Source: Pseudoselenomonas ruminantium (GTDB lineage Bacteria > Bacillota > Negativicutes > Selenomonadales > Selenomonadaceae). Taken from it: a stretch of 64,000 nucleotides of DNA. The translations under genes were made by a program, and so were the position numbers. Location: the NCBI RefSeq assembly GCF_900113715.1, contig NZ_FOQK01000002.1, positions 1 through 64,000 on the forward strand. The letters are read 5' to 3'. Positions 63,250-64,000 of this stretch are shown here, piece by piece. Under the pieces are notes generated by a model, which saw only the letters and a program-made list of their open reading frames with translations, was not told the origin of the DNA and made no database searches. Position 1 is the stretch's first letter, and every line of letters starts with the position of its first letter.

Positions 63250-64000
63250 ACTGTTTCAGTTTGCGGGAGCTTCGAGGTTTGCCTATAACTGGGCTTTAGA
63301 TAAGCAGATGGATAATTTCAGAGAAGGCAGAAACCTTCAAAGTGATTATGACCTTCGCAAGGAGTTCACCGTTCTTCGTAATTCTGAAGAAAACGTGTGG
63401 CTTCTAGGCATATCCAATAATGTAACCAAGCAGGCTATCAAGGATTTGTGCATAGCGTACAAGAACTTCTTCCACAAGCAGAGGCAGGAAGGGTATGTCA
63501 AATATTCACCCAAGAAGCTGGCACATTTTGCTCGCATCGACAGGAAACCGACCGTCTATGACATGAACGGGCACCCTAAGTTTCGCAGCAAAAAGAATGG
63601 TGACTTTCGTTTCTATCAGGACAATGTAAAAATCCAGTTCACAGCTGCGCATGTTAAGCTGGAAAATATAGCTGGCAGCAGAAAAAAGAACCGTCAACGG
63701 CTCAACTGGATAAGGCTTGCTGAAAAGGGAAAAATTCCTGTAAAGGGAAGATACACCCAACCACGGATAACCTTTGACGGTGAAAACTGGTGGCTTTCCG
63801 TAGGAATCAGAACTTCTTATACGCTAAAGCCAATGCGAGGATTAAACTTCATTCGTAAACAGCTGGGACGTTCCTGCACAGAAGGTGTCGGCATTGATTT
63901 AGGTATCAAAGACTTAGCGATAATCTCGGACTCTACAGTAGTCAAAAATATCAATAAGTCTCATACAATAAGGAAACTCAAAAAGAAAAGACGCAGGTTG
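63197..64000 (+). CDS. tnpB: TnpB, RNA-guided nuclease-type IS protein, 3' end outside window
   Basis: An unbroken 268-codon frame running off the window. N-terminus SVRIRLLPNNKQKTKLFQFA, then ASRFAYNWALDKQMDNF (the OrfB helix-turn-helix region), HPKFRSKKNGDFRFYQDN, and the RuvC-I block VGIDLGIKDLAIISD with its first catalytic aspartate near residue 240, close to the window end. It begins inside the tnpA remnant, as in intact IS607 elements. RuvC-II/III, the zinc finger and any guide-RNA segment would lie beyond 64000. TnpB cuts DNA guided by an RNA from the element's right end; here its recombinase partner is dead. Confidence 0.93.
   Translation, partial: MIKSVRIRLLPNNKQKTKLFQFAGASRFAYNWALDKQMDNFREGRNLQSDYDLRKEFTVLRNSEENVWLLGISNNVTKQAIKDLCIAYKNFFHKQRQEGYVKYSPKKLAHFARIDRKPTVYDMNGHPKFRSKKNGDFRFYQDNVKIQFTAAHVKLENIAGSRKKNRQRLNWIRLAEKGKIPVKGRYTQPRITFDGENWWLSVGIRTSYTLKPMRGLNFIRKQLGRSCTEGVGIDLGIKDLAIISDSTVVKNINKSHTIRKLKKKRRRL

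Overview
The window reads as chromosomal DNA of a diderm Firmicute of the Negativicutes, most like the Selenomonas/Mitsuokella/Megamonas group. This is inferred from gene content and protein similarity. There is surface polysaccharide and heptose-type machinery and a type I secretion operon (outer-membrane traits) next to Firmicute-like housekeeping order (tig-clpP-clpX-lon-engB, argCJBD-argFGH) and Shine-Dalgarno sites of the AGGAGG type. There are no rRNA, tRNA or CRISPR elements.

1-17.5 kb is an export-polysaccharide locus of the Wzx/Wzy type: an initiating sugar-phosphate transferase (cut by the window start), six glycosyltransferases, a Wzy-like polymerase, a pyruvyltransferase, a Wzx flippase, genes for a dTDP-3-acetamido-3,6-dideoxyhexose (fdtA, a GNAT acetyltransferase, fdtB), an O-acyltransferase, rmlA-rmlC-rmlB (no rmlD seen), and two small regulators (RHH and XRE). 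The interior (about 2.1-11 kb) and the acyltransferase gene are clearly more A+T-rich than their surroundings, as in cassettes gained by transfer. 17.5-20.8 kb, on the minus strand, holds a decayed nuclease/transposase remnant and a two-gene UDP-sugar operon. Its first protein is a UDP-glucose 6-dehydrogenase fused to an N-terminal XRE helix-turn-helix, with a perfect palindrome between its promoter and ribosome binding site; this is the most unusual item in the window.

20.8-28.5 kb is a type I secretion operon with two ABC transporters flanking one HlyD-like adaptor, followed by its likely substrate, a 626-residue RTX-related protein made of roughly 170-residue modules. 28.6-36.8 kb holds a divergent HldE-like kinase, a large M16 peptidase, dapA, the two-subunit L-serine dehydratase, a small exported protein, and a monofunctional transglycosylase on the minus strand. 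36.9-45.1 kb is the complete arginine pathway from acetylglutamate (argCJBD, then argFGH under its own promoter), with ArgR-like sites before argC and argF.

45.2-49 kb: HAD phosphatase, a lipoprotein metallo-beta-lactamase with a DUF3006 partner, a cell-wall amidase and a GerMN lipoprotein. 49.1-55.4 kb: tig, clpP, clpX, lon, engB. 55.5-57.3 kb: the siroheme decarboxylase pair ahbA-ahbB, a YjfB-like small protein and a C_GCAxxG_C_C protein. 57.4-61.4 kb: a GH13 alpha-glucosidase, a 330-base leader region with a likely short terminated transcript, and a chemoreceptor. 61.4-64 kb: an FMN riboswitch and ribD, followed not by the rest of a riboflavin operon but by an IS607-type element with a broken tnpA and a tnpB that is open to the window end.
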